DNA of 30,659 bases from 66-474 sp035249175 (GTDB lineage Bacteria; Pseudomonadota; Gammaproteobacteria; Xanthomonadales; Rhodanobacteraceae), in contig DATFGT010000056.1 in NCBI GenBank assembly GCA_035249175.1, positions 1 to 30,659 of the forward strand. The letters run 5' to 3'. Under the pieces are notes generated by a model. It saw only the letters and a list, made by a program, of their open reading frames with translations, was not told where the DNA came from and did not search any database. The position numbers and the translations under genes were made by a program. Below are positions 9,107 to 17,218 of this stretch, one piece after another (the first letter of the stretch is position 1; each line of letters starts with the position of its first letter).

Positions 9107-12100
9107 ACGACATCAACCGCGCCGACACGGTCACGCTTGACCCGGAAAATCCCTGGCTCGGCCTGTTTTCCTATTCCGAGGAAACGCGCGCGTATTTCCA
9201 CGGCCGCGACGAGGAAGCCGCGGAACTCGCGCGGCGTGTGCAGCGCAAATTGTTGACGGTGTTGTTCGGCCAATCCGGACTCGGCAAGACCTCATTGTTG
9301 CGCGCGGGCCTGGTGCCGCGCCTGCGCGGCGCGGATTTCTGCCCGGTTTACGTGCGCATCGACTACGCGCCCGAATCGCCCTCGCCTTCCGAGCAGATCA
9401 AGCAGGCGATCTTCCGTGCCACCGCGGAAGCGGGCCACTGGACGCGGCCGGGCAGTTCGATCGAAGGTGAATCGCTGTGGGAGTTCCTGCATCACCGCGA
9501 AGACCTTTTGCGCGATGCCGATGGCCGCACGTTGATTCCCCTGTTGATCTTCGACCAGTTCGAGGAAATCTTCACGCTCGGGCAGGCGGACGACGCGGGC
9601 CGTTTGCGTGCCAAGCAGTTCCTCGAAGATCTCGCGGACCTCGTCGAGAACCGTGCGCCGGAGGCGCTGGAAAAACGTCTGGAGGAAGACGACGAAGCGG
9701 CAGAGCAGTTCGATTTCGCGCGCGCCGACTACCGGGTGCTGATCGCGCTGCGCGAAGACTATCTCGCGCACCTCGAGAGCGTGAAGGACATCATGCCGTC
9801 CATCACCCAGAACCGCATGCGGCTGGCGCGCATGAACGGCGCACAGGCGCTGAGCGCGGTGCTGAAGCCCGGCGGCAAACTGGTATCGCAGGAAGTCGCC
9901 GAATCCATCGTGCGCTTCGTCGCCGGCGGTTCGGAATTGGCCAATGCGGAGATCGAGCCGTCGTTGCTCAGTCTGGTCTGCCGCGAACTCAACACGGCGC
10001 GGCAGGCGCAGGGCCGCAAAGAGATTTCCGCCGACCTGCTGGCGGGCTCACGCGACACCATCCTCTCCGAGTTCTACGAGCGTGCCCTCGCCGACCAACC
10101 GGTGGGCGTGCGATGCGTGATCGAGGACGAGCTGCTGACCGAATCCGGTTATCGCGAAAGCCTCGCCGAGGAGCGCGTGCGCAAGGCGCTGGATGCCGCG
10201 GGCGCGTCTTCCGATGCGTTGCCCACGCTGGTGAATCGGCGGCTGCTGCGCATCGAAGAGCGCCTCGACATGCGCAGGGTGGAACTGACCCACGACGTAC
10301 TGTGCGGCGTGGTGCTGGCCAGCCGCAACCAGCGTCATGCGCGCGAAGCCCGCGAGACCGCCGAGCGGCAGCTCGCCGAGCAGCGCGAGCGCGAGGCGGA
10401 CACCCACCGCACATTGCTGCGCACGCGCCTGGTCGCAACCGTCTGCGTGATACTGCTGGTACTCGCGGTCATCGCCGCGATTTTCGGTTTCGTCGGCATG
10501 CACCGCGCAAAGACCGCGCAGGCCGAGGCCCAAGCCTCGCGCACGCACGCGGAAAATCTGGTGGGCTTCATGATCGACGATTTCTACAATGAGCTCGCAC
10601 CCACCGGCCGGCTCGGCACGCTGGGCATGCTGGCGCAGAAAACCGTGGACTACTACGACGGCCTGCCGCCGGCGTTGCTCACCCCGGAAACCGAAATCAA
10701 CAAGGCGATGGCGCTGGTGCGGCTGGGTTCGGCCCAGGATGCCAGCGGCAACCAAAAGACTGCGAGCAAGAACTTCGGTGAAGCCGAGGCGATTTTCGAG
10801 AAGCTGCGCGCGGCGGGCGACGCTGGCGAACCCGTGGTCTATGGCCTCGCCTCGATCTTGTACAACGCAAATTACGGATCCGCCGTGGGCGGCGGGAGTT
10901 CGGCGCCAATGGACCAGGCCGCCGCTTTGCTGCGGCCGCTCGTCAACGGTGCCAATCCGTCGCGCCGGGTGCGGCAACTTTACGCCGATACCTTGAACAT
11001 CATCTGCCTGAACCAGCGGCCGCAGCAGGGCTTGGCGACTTGCGACGAAGCGCTCAAGACGCTTGCCGGCCTTGGCGCGCTGGATTTGTCGGACCTGGAT
11101 GCTGCGGCCTCCTGGGCCGATACCGCCGACACCAAGTCGGGGGAGTTGCAGGCACTCGGCCGGATCGAAGAGGCGCAAAAGCTGGAGCAACAGGTGTTCA
11201 CCATGACCGAAAAGGTCCTGGCCCGCCGGCCCGGCGATCTGCACTCGCTGGAAGATCGCTTCTTTGCCGTGAAGCGGCTCGGGGACCTCGCTGCCGGTCG
11301 GCACGATCCAGTGACGGCGGCGAAACATGCGGACGAGACCGTGCAGGCTGCCAGGGATTGGGTGCGCTTCGATCCGTCCAGCCTCGATGCCTGGGCCAGG
11401 TGGGCGCAGGCTATGGCCCAGGTTGCGACGTTCCAGTATGAGCGTGGTGAGGTGTCTGCTTCCATCGCCACTGCGAACACCGCACTGGCGCTGGCCCAGG
11501 ATCCGCACAGCCCCAAACGCCTTGCCGCCGCGACTTGGTACATTCGATTCAATCTGGCAAGGGCTCTTGCGGAGAGTGGCGAAGCGGCGGCGGAGCAGTC
11601 AGCGCGGACCGCCGTGCAAGAGCTGCAATCGCTGGTTGCGGATCGGCCATCCGATTCCCCCCAGCGCCGGCTTGCGGCGACAAACCTGCCGCTCGCACTC
11701 GGGGACATCAAGCTGAGTCAGGGTGCGCTGCAACCCGCGTTGGCCGAGGCCACCGCGGCGCGTGCCGCAATCGAGCCGATCGAAGTGCCGGCGACGGACG
11801 CCGGTGCAATCCGCTGGAAGAACCAGAATCTGGCAGACAGCCTCAACGTCGCCACGCGGGCGGCCATGCAGCTCGGGCGCTACGCACAAGCAGAAGCTCT
11901 GGCGCGCCAGTGGTTGGCGATCATCCCGAATGCGGCAGCCACGCAAACCGATCCGAAGCCGCGCGAAGCGCGCGCCCGGTTCGTCCTCGCGCAGGCGATC
12001 GCGATGCAGGGTCGCCACGACGAGGCCCAAGCAACCCTGCAACCTGCGATGGCCTGGTACCGGCAAGAACAACAAGCGGGCGCGACAGGCACATCGTTCC

Positions 12101-12288
12101 GCCACGATTACGCCTACGCGCTGTACGTCGATTCCCTGATCGCGCCCGCGGGCAGCAAGCAGCGCGACGCCGACCTCGACCAGGCCGCCAAGTTGCTCGC
12201 CGGGGCCTCACCGGAAGCGCAACGACTCAACTCGATGCGCCACGTTTCCGGGCTGATATCAAAAGCCCGCACAACGGCACACGCCTGA
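9103..12288 (+). CDS. STAND-type P-loop NTPase with one membrane segment and TPR-like C-terminus
   Basis: A 1061-residue protein, the partner of the SIR2/TIR gene through a 4-base ATGA overlap. The N-terminus NPWLGLFSYSEETRAYFHGRD is typical of bacterial novel STAND NTPases. Walker A is GQSGLGKTS (56-64) and Walker B is LLIFDQFEE (147-155). A winged-helix-like region ends near ELTHDVLCGVV (394-403). A charged helix (about 408-440) leads into one hydrophobic segment (about 442-465). From about 485 to the end it is helical and Ala/Leu-rich, resembling degenerate tetratricopeptide repeats. STAND proteins are ATP-driven switches that oligomerise when their C-terminal repeats sense a trigger. I infer that it activates the TIR partner. 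If the N-terminus is cytoplasmic, the repeats would be periplasmic. I cannot assign it to a named defence system. Confidence 0.87.
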   Translation: MNDINRADTVTLDPENPWLGLFSYSEETRAYFHGRDEEAAELARRVQRKLLTVLFGQSGLGKTSLLRAGLVPRLRGADFCPVYVRIDYAPESPSPSEQIKQAIFRATAEAGHWTRPGSSIEGESLWEFLHHREDLLRDADGRTLIPLLIFDQFEEIFTLGQADDAGRLRAKQFLEDLADLVENRAPEALEKRLEEDDEAAEQFDFARADYRVLIALREDYLAHLESVKDIMPSITQNRMRLARMNGAQALSAVLKPGGKLVSQEVAESIVRFVAGGSELANAEIEPSLLSLVCRELNTARQAQGRKEISADLLAGSRDTILSEFYERALADQPVGVRCVIEDELLTESGYRESLAEERVRKALDAAGASSDALPTLVNRRLLRIEERLDMRRVELTHDVLCGVVLASRNQRHAREARETAERQLAEQREREADTHRTLLRTRLVATVCVILLVLAVIAAIFGFVGMHRAKTAQAEAQASRTHAENLVGFMIDDFYNELAPTGRLGTLGMLAQKTVDYYDGLPPALLTPETEINKAMALVRLGSAQDASGNQKTASKNFGEAEAIFEKLRAAGDAGEPVVYGLASILYNANYGSAVGGGSSAPMDQAAALLRPLVNGANPSRRVRQLYADTLNIICLNQRPQQGLATCDEALKTLAGLGALDLSDLDAAASWADTADTKSGELQALGRIEEAQKLEQQVFTMTEKVLARRPGDLHSLEDRFFAVKRLGDLAAGRHDPVTAAKHADETVQAARDWVRFDPSSLDAWARWAQAMAQVATFQYERGEVSASIATANTALALAQDPHSPKRLAAATWYIRFNLARALAESGEAAAEQSARTAVQELQSLVADRPSDSPQRRLAATNLPLALGDIKLSQGALQPALAEATAARAAIEPIEVPATDAGAIRWKNQNLADSLNVATRAAMQLGRYAQAEALARQWLAIIPNAAATQTDPKPREARARFVLAQAIAMQGRHDEAQATLQPAMAWYRQEQQAGATGTSFRHDYAYALYVDSLIAPAGSKQRDADLDQAAKLLAGASPEAQRLNSMRHVSGLISKARTTAHA

Positions 12289-12366
12289 GTACACGGGCGA
12301 AGGCAACGCATCAGCGATCTTTTGTCAGCCGTCACCCAATCAAGCTCAACGCAGCGAGACCCGACC

Positions 12367-12792
12367 ATGAGTGCCATTGAAATCAACGTCGGTCAACTGG
12401 GCATCCGCTACCTCGTCGATGGTTCACAGAATGGGAGCATGGGCATCTTCGAATTGACCGTACCGCCCGCCTCGAACGTCCCGCCCCCGCACAGCCATTC
12501 GAACAACGAAGAAATCGTCTACGTCCTTGAGGGCGCGCTGCGCTATACCGTTGGCTCCGATACACGGGATCTCGCGTCCGGCCAGACCATGCACACGCCA
12601 AAGGGCACGGTGCACGGGTTCTCGAATCCTTTTGATGGCACGGCTCGCGCCCTGATCATCCTGTCCCCAGACATAGGCGCCCAATACTTCAGGGATGTGG
12701 CTGCGGTGGTCAACGCAGCCCGCCCGCCGGACAAGCGCGCGCTGGTCTCCATCATGAGCCGGTACGGACTCGTCCCATCCGTCTCGAAGTAA
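12367..12792 (+). CDS. Small single-domain cupin protein
   Basis: A 141-residue protein that is almost entirely one cupin barrel. Cupin motif 1 is PPPHSHSNNEEIVYVLEG with likely metal ligands H42, H44 and E48/E49; motif 2 is PKGTVHGFSN with H83. The metal ligands are therefore intact. Such proteins include dioxygenases, isomerases and sensors, and the substrate cannot be read here. The ATG at 12367 is preferred over an in-frame start 15 codons earlier because the barrel begins soon after it; the ribosome site is weak. It lies 78 bases after the STAND gene on the same strand, so co-transcription is possible, but I see no functional link. Confidence 0.82.
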   Translation: MSAIEINVGQLGIRYLVDGSQNGSMGIFELTVPPASNVPPPHSHSNNEEIVYVLEGALRYTVGSDTRDLASGQTMHTPKGTVHGFSNPFDGTARALIILSPDIGAQYFRDVAAVVNAARPPDKRALVSIMSRYGLVPSVSK

Positions 12793-12859
12793 CGCCCTCA
12801 CATCCTGACGCGCAGCCCGCGCCGTCGATCCCGGCGATTGACGGGCGGAAGACACAGGC

Positions 12860-12882
12860 GCGCCTACATCGAGGGTAGGCGC
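12860..12882. terminator. Hairpin after the cupin gene, possible weak terminator
   Basis: Arms GCGCCTAC and GTAGGCGC form an 8-bp stem around a 7-base loop, about 70 bases after the cupin stop. No T-run follows, so it may be a weak or Rho-assisted terminator, or just a structured leader of the pseudopilin gene. Confidence 0.35.
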
Positions 12883-12968
12883 CTGCCGACAAACACCGGC
12901 GGCGCATACTGCTGCCGCGACTTTTGCGCATCGCCCAGACTGTTCCCTTCACCCAGAGGGGAACGATC

Positions 12969-13520
12969 ATGGCTCATCACGAACGCGCGGTGCATGGGTT
13001 CACCCTGACGGAATTGCTGATCACGCTGGCGATTGCGGGCATCCTCGCGATGATCGGCGCGCCGGCAATGGGCAGCCTGCTCGCACGCACACGGGACGCC
13101 AGCATCGAGAGCTCGATCGCGGGCGGACTGCGCAATGCGCGCAATGCGGCGGTCATGCAAAACGCACGGGTGCTGGTATGCCCCAGCCTGGACGGCCGCC
13201 GATGCCATGCCGGCGCTGACTGGCAGCACGGCTGGATCATCGCGCAGGACACCGATCACGACGACCAGCCCGATGCGGGCAAACCGGTGATGGACGTGCA
13301 GGCAGCGATGCCCGCCGGCACGCGCGTGATCACCAGCGCCGGGCGCACGCGAATCGATTTTCAGCCGAGCGGCAGCGCAGGCGGCAGCAACGTGACCTTT
13401 ACCATTTGCCACGCGCGCGAACACGATGGCAAATCGGTGATCGTGGCGAATTCGGGCCGGGTGCGGGTGGCGAGCGCCGATGCCGCACACCTCAGGGCAT
13501 GTCTCGCGGGGATTCGATGA
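12969..13520 (+). CDS. GspH/FimT-like type IV pseudopilin, orphan
   Basis: A 183-residue protein with a class III pilin signal: short basic leader ending HG, then FTLTELLITLAIAGILAMIG. Cleavage is expected after G10, leaving Phe at +1 and the conserved Glu at +5. The hydrophobic helix is followed by a globular domain with Cys pairs, as in the GspH/FimT group of minor pseudopilins of type II secretion systems and type IV pili. A strong ribosome site (AGAGGGG) precedes the ATG. No other pilus or secretion gene is nearby, so it is an orphan here. It may work with a pilus assembled elsewhere, perhaps in DNA uptake as some FimT proteins do (inference). Confidence 0.88.
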   Translation: MAHHERAVHGFTLTELLITLAIAGILAMIGAPAMGSLLARTRDASIESSIAGGLRNARNAAVMQNARVLVCPSLDGRRCHAGADWQHGWIIAQDTDHDDQPDAGKPVMDVQAAMPAGTRVITSAGRTRIDFQPSGSAGGSNVTFTICHAREHDGKSVIVANSGRVRVASADAAHLRACLAGIR

Positions 13521-13563
13521 CGCGCGGTTCCCGCTCGAAGCGGCTTTATCAATCCCAATCGAC

Positions 13564-13602
13564 GCGGCTTTTGTGAAAAATCAGGCCAGGGATGGCGTTC
13601 TG
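13564..13602. repeat. Short dispersed repeat, copy 1
   Basis: The segment runs from GCGGC through TTGTGAAAAATC to GGATGGC and GTTCTG. It matches 22664-22703 with a few mismatches. Both copies are in intergenic DNA, and copy 2 has the symmetric core GGCCATGGATGGCC. Probably a lineage-specific palindromic repeat. Confidence 0.65.
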
Positions 13603-13655
13603 TTGCCCGTAAACCGAAACGGTAACGCGTAAACAATTGCGCAGCGATGCAGCGG

Positions 13656-15155
13656 TCACGGATGACTGCAATACTTGTAATACGCGATGCCGTAATCCTG
13701 GAATGCACGTTCGTTGCGTGTTCCCACATGATCGATGACCACACCTGACATGGTGGTCGCCTGCACGCCATCGAGCGAGCCGCTGTCGTGCAGCGCGGCG
13801 TATTCGCTTTGGTCCAGGTTCACGGCGCCCGCCAGCGCATCCTGGAAATGAATCGCGCGTGCGGCGTCGCGCCAGCCAGGAACCACGCGTGCCGGGATGG
13901 CTTCTGCCGCATCGCCGCTGCCATAGCCGAGCAGCAGCAAATCGCGGTCATCGAGTTCGAGATTGCGCGCCGCGGCATCGTCCAGACCCGCCGCCAACCA
14001 CGCCGGCAGCGCCGCGGTGTAGAGGTTGCCCAATTCCATCATTGCATCGGAACCCGTTTGCAACGTGCGCTCCACCATGCGTTCGTAGCCGCTGCCCTTG
14101 CGAAACACCTTGAGCAGCGCCGACGCCGCCGGGTATGCGTCCGCCGGCAGCGCATCTCCCGCGCAGCCGTCGACGCCGGTTCGCCACTCGCGCATCACGT
14201 CGTCGCGCGACACGCCGGCCGCTGCGCAATAGCCGTCCAGTTCCCGTGCGGCCTCGGAATCCCCCTGCGCGGCGTCGTGGCCCAGCGCCGCCAGACAAGC
14301 CATGGCCCACGCGTTGCGGGGCATGCGGTGATACGGCCGGTGCATGAACACGGCGGCCAATCCACCAAGGTATCCGGCGCGGGGCCCGCCGCGCCGCGCG
14401 AACATCGCATCCAGTGCGCGCAGCGTTGCATCGGTATAGCAATCGGTCGAATATTTTCCATTGAACACCGGCAGGTCGCGCAGGCGTCCGTGCATGCCGG
14501 GTGTCTGACCGGCGAAGCGCAGGAATGGCTTGCGGAAATCCAGCCCGCGATATTCCGACGCACTGCCGGCCAGCGCCAAATCCAGTTCCAGCAAACGCGG
14601 TGTGGTTTCCAGCAACATCGCGACCGCGCCCGCGCCCTGGGTCGGTTCGCCACTGCTGCCACGCGCGTATTCGGCGATGTCCGCACTCACCACGATCGCC
14701 TGGCGGTCGCGACCATCACAGGCGAGGTAACGCAAGCCGCCCTTCAGCGCATACACGCCGCCGAGACAGGCATGCTTGAACTCCGGCACCTCGCTATCGC
14801 GCGCCAGCGCAGCGATGCCTTCAACCGCCAGCGCCTGATCCACCAGCCCCCGCACGATCACCGCGCCCGCAGCGTTGTCGACGCTGGATTCGGTACCGAG
14901 CGCGAGATAGCCGATGCGGCGTGGGTCGACGTCGTACTGCCCGATCAGCCGCAGCACCGCGTTCGCGGCCAGCGTGTAGATGTTCTGGTCGGGACCGGGC
15001 ATCCGGAATGCGTGGCCGACGACGGCGTGCGTTTTCGCCGCATCATTGCCGGTCCACTCGCACCATCGTTCCAGGTCCACCCGATACGGCGGCACATACA
15101 CCGCCATGCCGCTGACGCCGACGGGAGGATGCGCTGGAAACGGGCTTGCTGCCAC
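13656..15155 (-). CDS. Hydroxymethylglutaryl-CoA synthase family protein, orphan
   Basis: A 499-residue thiolase-fold enzyme of the HMG-CoA synthase family, which condenses acetyl-CoA with acetoacetyl-CoA or similar beta-keto thioesters. Catalytic residues are in place: E89 in LGTESSVDNA, nucleophile C130 in EFKHACLGG, and H272 in MHRPYHRMP. It is longer than typical bacterial mevalonate-pathway enzymes (about 390). The start is GTG at 15155, supported by AGGAAG 8-10 bases upstream. No mevalonate-pathway, polyketide or thiolase genes are nearby, and most gammaproteobacteria use the MEP isoprenoid route, so the physiological substrate is open. A role in beta-branching or a separate acyl pathway is possible. 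Confidence 0.88.
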   Translation of the reverse strand: MAASPFPAHPPVGVSGMAVYVPPYRVDLERWCEWTGNDAAKTHAVVGHAFRMPGPDQNIYTLAANAVLRLIGQYDVDPRRIGYLALGTESSVDNAAGAVIVRGLVDQALAVEGIAALARDSEVPEFKHACLGGVYALKGGLRYLACDGRDRQAIVVSADIAEYARGSSGEPTQGAGAVAMLLETTPRLLELDLALAGSASEYRGLDFRKPFLRFAGQTPGMHGRLRDLPVFNGKYSTDCYTDATLRALDAMFARRGGPRAGYLGGLAAVFMHRPYHRMPRNAWAMACLAALGHDAAQGDSEAARELDGYCAAAGVSRDDVMREWRTGVDGCAGDALPADAYPAASALLKVFRKGSGYERMVERTLQTGSDAMMELGNLYTAALPAWLAAGLDDAAARNLELDDRDLLLLGYGSGDAAEAIPARVVPGWRDAARAIHFQDALAGAVNLDQSEYAALHDSGSLDGVQATTMSGVVIDHVGTRNERAFQDYGIAYYKYCSHP

Positions 15156-15248
15156 GGTGCGGGCTTCCTATTGGGAGGATGAAGCGTGAGTATGCGAGAA
15201 AACCGCGTCCATGCCACGTGAACGACGGCATGGCGTTCGTGACAATCC

Positions 15249-15282
15249 AAAAAAACAAGGCCGACGGAAATCCGTCGGCCTT
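15249..15282 (-). terminator. Strong intrinsic terminator of tRNA-Asn
   Basis: Arms AAGGCCGACGGA and TCCGTCGGCCTT form a 12-bp perfect stem with a 2-base AA spacer. On the minus strand it is followed by seven T residues (15249-15255). It begins about 10 bases after the CCA end of the tRNA. Confidence 0.88.
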
Positions 15283-15291
15283 GCGATTGAC

Positions 15292-15368
15292 TGGCGCCCG
15301 AAGTAGGACTCGAACCTACGACCCCCAGATTAACAGTCTAGTGCTCTAACCAGCTGAGCTATTCGGGC
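15292..15368 (-). tRNA. tRNA-Asn (anticodon GTT)
   Basis: The minus strand folds as a 77-base tRNA including an encoded CCA end. The acceptor stem is GCCCGAA with TTCGGGC, the discriminator is G, the D-arm contains AGCTCAGCTGGTTAGAGC, the anticodon loop is CTGTTAA with GTT, and the T-arm has GGTTCGAGTCC. GTT reads Asn codons AAC and AAU. It has its own promoter (15433-15461) and terminator (15249-15282), so it is a single-gene unit. Confidence 0.97.
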
Positions 15369-15400
15369 AAGTTTGAAGGGTCGCCAACGCCGCATGCCGG

Positions 15401-15420
15401 ACCAGCTGGGCCATTCGGTC
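15401..15420 (-). pseudogene. tRNA 5'-half fragment in the tRNA-Asn leader
   Basis: The 20 bases match the 5' end and D-arm of the tRNA-Asn gene (15349-15368) at 17 of 20 positions, in the same orientation. The fragment lies 52 bases upstream of the tRNA, just after the predicted transcription start. It lacks the anticodon and T-arms, so it is a relic of a duplicated tRNA or an integration scar. Confidence 0.6.
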
Positions 15421-15432
15421 AGCGAGCCGTGC

Positions 15433-15461
15433 ATTATCGTTGGAGCTTGGGAGGCTGTCAA
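15433..15461 (-). promoter_or_regulatory. Near-consensus sigma-70 promoter of tRNA-Asn
   Basis: On the minus strand a perfect TTGACA (15456-15461) and GATAAT (15433-15438) are 17 bases apart. The region after the -10 is GC-rich (GCACGGC), as in stable-RNA promoters under stringent control. Start is expected near 15426. Confidence 0.85.
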
Positions 15462-15480
15462 AGACAGGGTCCATGAGATA

Positions 15481-15499
15481 TCAGCCCACGGATGGCTGA
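15481..15499. repeat. Small palindrome TCAGCC/GGCTGA
   Basis: Arms TCAGCC and GGCTGA enclose CACGGAT. The central part resembles the GGATGGC core of the dispersed repeat at 13564 and 22664, so it may be a decayed relative. It lies in the 259-base gap upstream of the tRNA, which has no gene. Confidence 0.35.
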
Positions 15500-15627
15500 C
15501 AACGAAGCGGGTTCTGGGACTTGCATGACGTTGCCGAAACCGTCATGCCCGGCGCAATGGTTCTGACCAAACAAAAGTCGGCCGATCGCGACGCGAGCGG
15601 AACCGCTTGCCTGGATCGTTGCACGAA

Positions 15628-17106
15628 CTACGAGCTCGGGATGAGAAGTACCTGCCCCACCTGAATCCCGCCCCCGGTCTGGATCTTGCTGGCGTTGGCC
15701 GAACGCAGCGCGCCCATGCTGACTCCATATTGCTGCGCAATGCCCGACAGGGTTTCGCCACGCGAGACCTTGTGCATGTCCTGGACATCGGCGTCGGCCC
15801 GGGTGATTTTTTTCGCGGAAGCGATCAGCGGAGATGGATTAAACACCTTCGCGCCCGCGGCGGCCTTGCCGTTGGCTGCAACCTCGACGGCCGCACTGAC
15901 CGTCAGGTGCAGACGCTCGTTGCGCTGTTCCGCGAACCAGGTACCGGGCGGCGGCGTGGTTTCGAAATACTGCTGCACGCCCGTCAACACCGCTTGGGCC
16001 AACTGCTTGCGGTCCTTGCCGTTGTCCAGTCGGCGTTCATCGCTGCGATTGCTGATGAACGCGGTCTCGACCAGGATCGACGGCACGTCGGGCGAACGCA
16101 ATACCACGAAGTTCGCGCCCTGCACCGTGTTGCGATACAGCGGCCCGATCTTGCCGAGCGCGGTCAGCACCTCGCCGCCAACTTCGTGCGCCGCGTGCAT
16201 GCTTGCGCCCTGCGACAGATCCAGGAGCACCGAGGCCAGCATGTGGCTCTTGTCGTCCAACGACACGCCGCCGACCAAGTCCGAAGCGTTTTCGCTTTTG
16301 GCCAGCCAGCGACCTGCTTCGCTCTGTTTGCCGTGCGTCGACAACACCCACACCGACGCCCCGCGCGCATCGCAGTAATCCGGACAGGAATTGGCATGGA
16401 TCGACACGAACAGGTCGGCCTTGTGCTCACGCGCGATCTGGAAACGCTTTTCCAGCGGCACGAAGTAATCGCCCTTGCGGGTGAGCACCGCGTGCATGCC
16501 GGGTTGCGCGTCGATCAGCTTGGCCAGATCCTTGGCGAGTTCCAGCGTGACGCTCTTCTCGAACGTGCCGCCCTGCCCGCGCGCGCCGGGGTCATCGCCG
16601 CCGTGTCCCGCGTCCACAGCGATCACCACCGGACGCGGTTTGCCGTGCGCCACGTCATCGTCGATCGTGCGCACGATTTGCGAAGGCTTGCTGCTGGGCG
16701 TGCCGAGGTCCACCACCAACCGGTAGCCGTATTGGCCGGCTGGCGTCAGCAGGAAACTCTTGGGGTGCGCCGGGCCATCGAGGTCCAGCACGATGCGCGC
16801 CTTGCCCTGGAAATGCCCAATGCGCATGTCCTTGACTACGCCCTTGCCAGGCTTGGCGCCCACGCCCTTGCCGAACGCGCCATTGTCGAGGTCCAGCACC
16901 ACGCGGTCGGGCTTGCCCAACTGGAACAGCCGGTAATCGACCGGTGCGGACAACTCAAAGATGACCCGGGTGGAATCCGGCCCGCCCCAGATGCGCACTG
17001 CCTTGACGGTGCTGGTGGCGGACGCAGCCGAAGCCCCCGCGGCGCATGCCAGCGCCCCGCAGATCACCGCAAAAACCGACAGCCATGGGCGGATCGTCCC
17101 CCTCAT
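15628..17106 (-). CDS. amiB: N-acetylmuramoyl-L-alanine amidase (AmiB/AmiC type) with LysM
   Basis: This periplasmic amidase cuts the bond between MurNAc and the stem peptide during cell separation. The 492-residue protein has a signal peptide (ending near ASA at 28), an AMIN domain (about 33-135) that localises it to the septum, an Amidase_3 domain (about 160-380) and a C-terminal LysM (about 445-490). Zinc ligands are H168 (AVDAGHGG), E183 and H237 (SIHANS); catalytic E347 is in LVETAF. A long insert around 275-330 matches the autoinhibitory helix region of family members that need an EnvC/NlpD-type activator. The start at 17106 gives a proper signal peptide. The order nnr-tsaE-amiB is as in E. 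coli, supporting the name, though mutL does not follow. Confidence 0.93.
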   Translation of the reverse strand: MRGTIRPWLSVFAVICGALACAAGASAASATSTVKAVRIWGGPDSTRVIFELSAPVDYRLFQLGKPDRVVLDLDNGAFGKGVGAKPGKGVVKDMRIGHFQGKARIVLDLDGPAHPKSFLLTPAGQYGYRLVVDLGTPSSKPSQIVRTIDDDVAHGKPRPVVIAVDAGHGGDDPGARGQGGTFEKSVTLELAKDLAKLIDAQPGMHAVLTRKGDYFVPLEKRFQIAREHKADLFVSIHANSCPDYCDARGASVWVLSTHGKQSEAGRWLAKSENASDLVGGVSLDDKSHMLASVLLDLSQGASMHAAHEVGGEVLTALGKIGPLYRNTVQGANFVVLRSPDVPSILVETAFISNRSDERRLDNGKDRKQLAQAVLTGVQQYFETTPPPGTWFAEQRNERLHLTVSAAVEVAANGKAAAGAKVFNPSPLIASAKKITRADADVQDMHKVSRGETLSGIAQQYGVSMGALRSANASKIQTGGGIQVGQVLLIPSS

Positions 17107-17218
17107 GGTGCTGAATTCAACCGCAAGACGCAGCGAATTGCAAGCACTTTTCCCTTTGTTATCCGTGGGCTGCAGCGATTTTATCGAGAGAAATTCAAAA
17201 AGTCGCGCCAAGTGAACA

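Noticed and set aside
7559..12366. Genomic island carrying the TIR/STAND module
   Set aside because: I saw no integrase, transposase, flanking direct repeats or drop in GC content. The tRNA-Asn and its fragment are 3 kb away with ordinary genes between.
13788..15182. 464-codon open frame on the plus strand
   Set aside because: It is antisense to the HMG-CoA-synthase-family gene, which has intact catalytic motifs and a ribosome site. The product has no recognisable domain.
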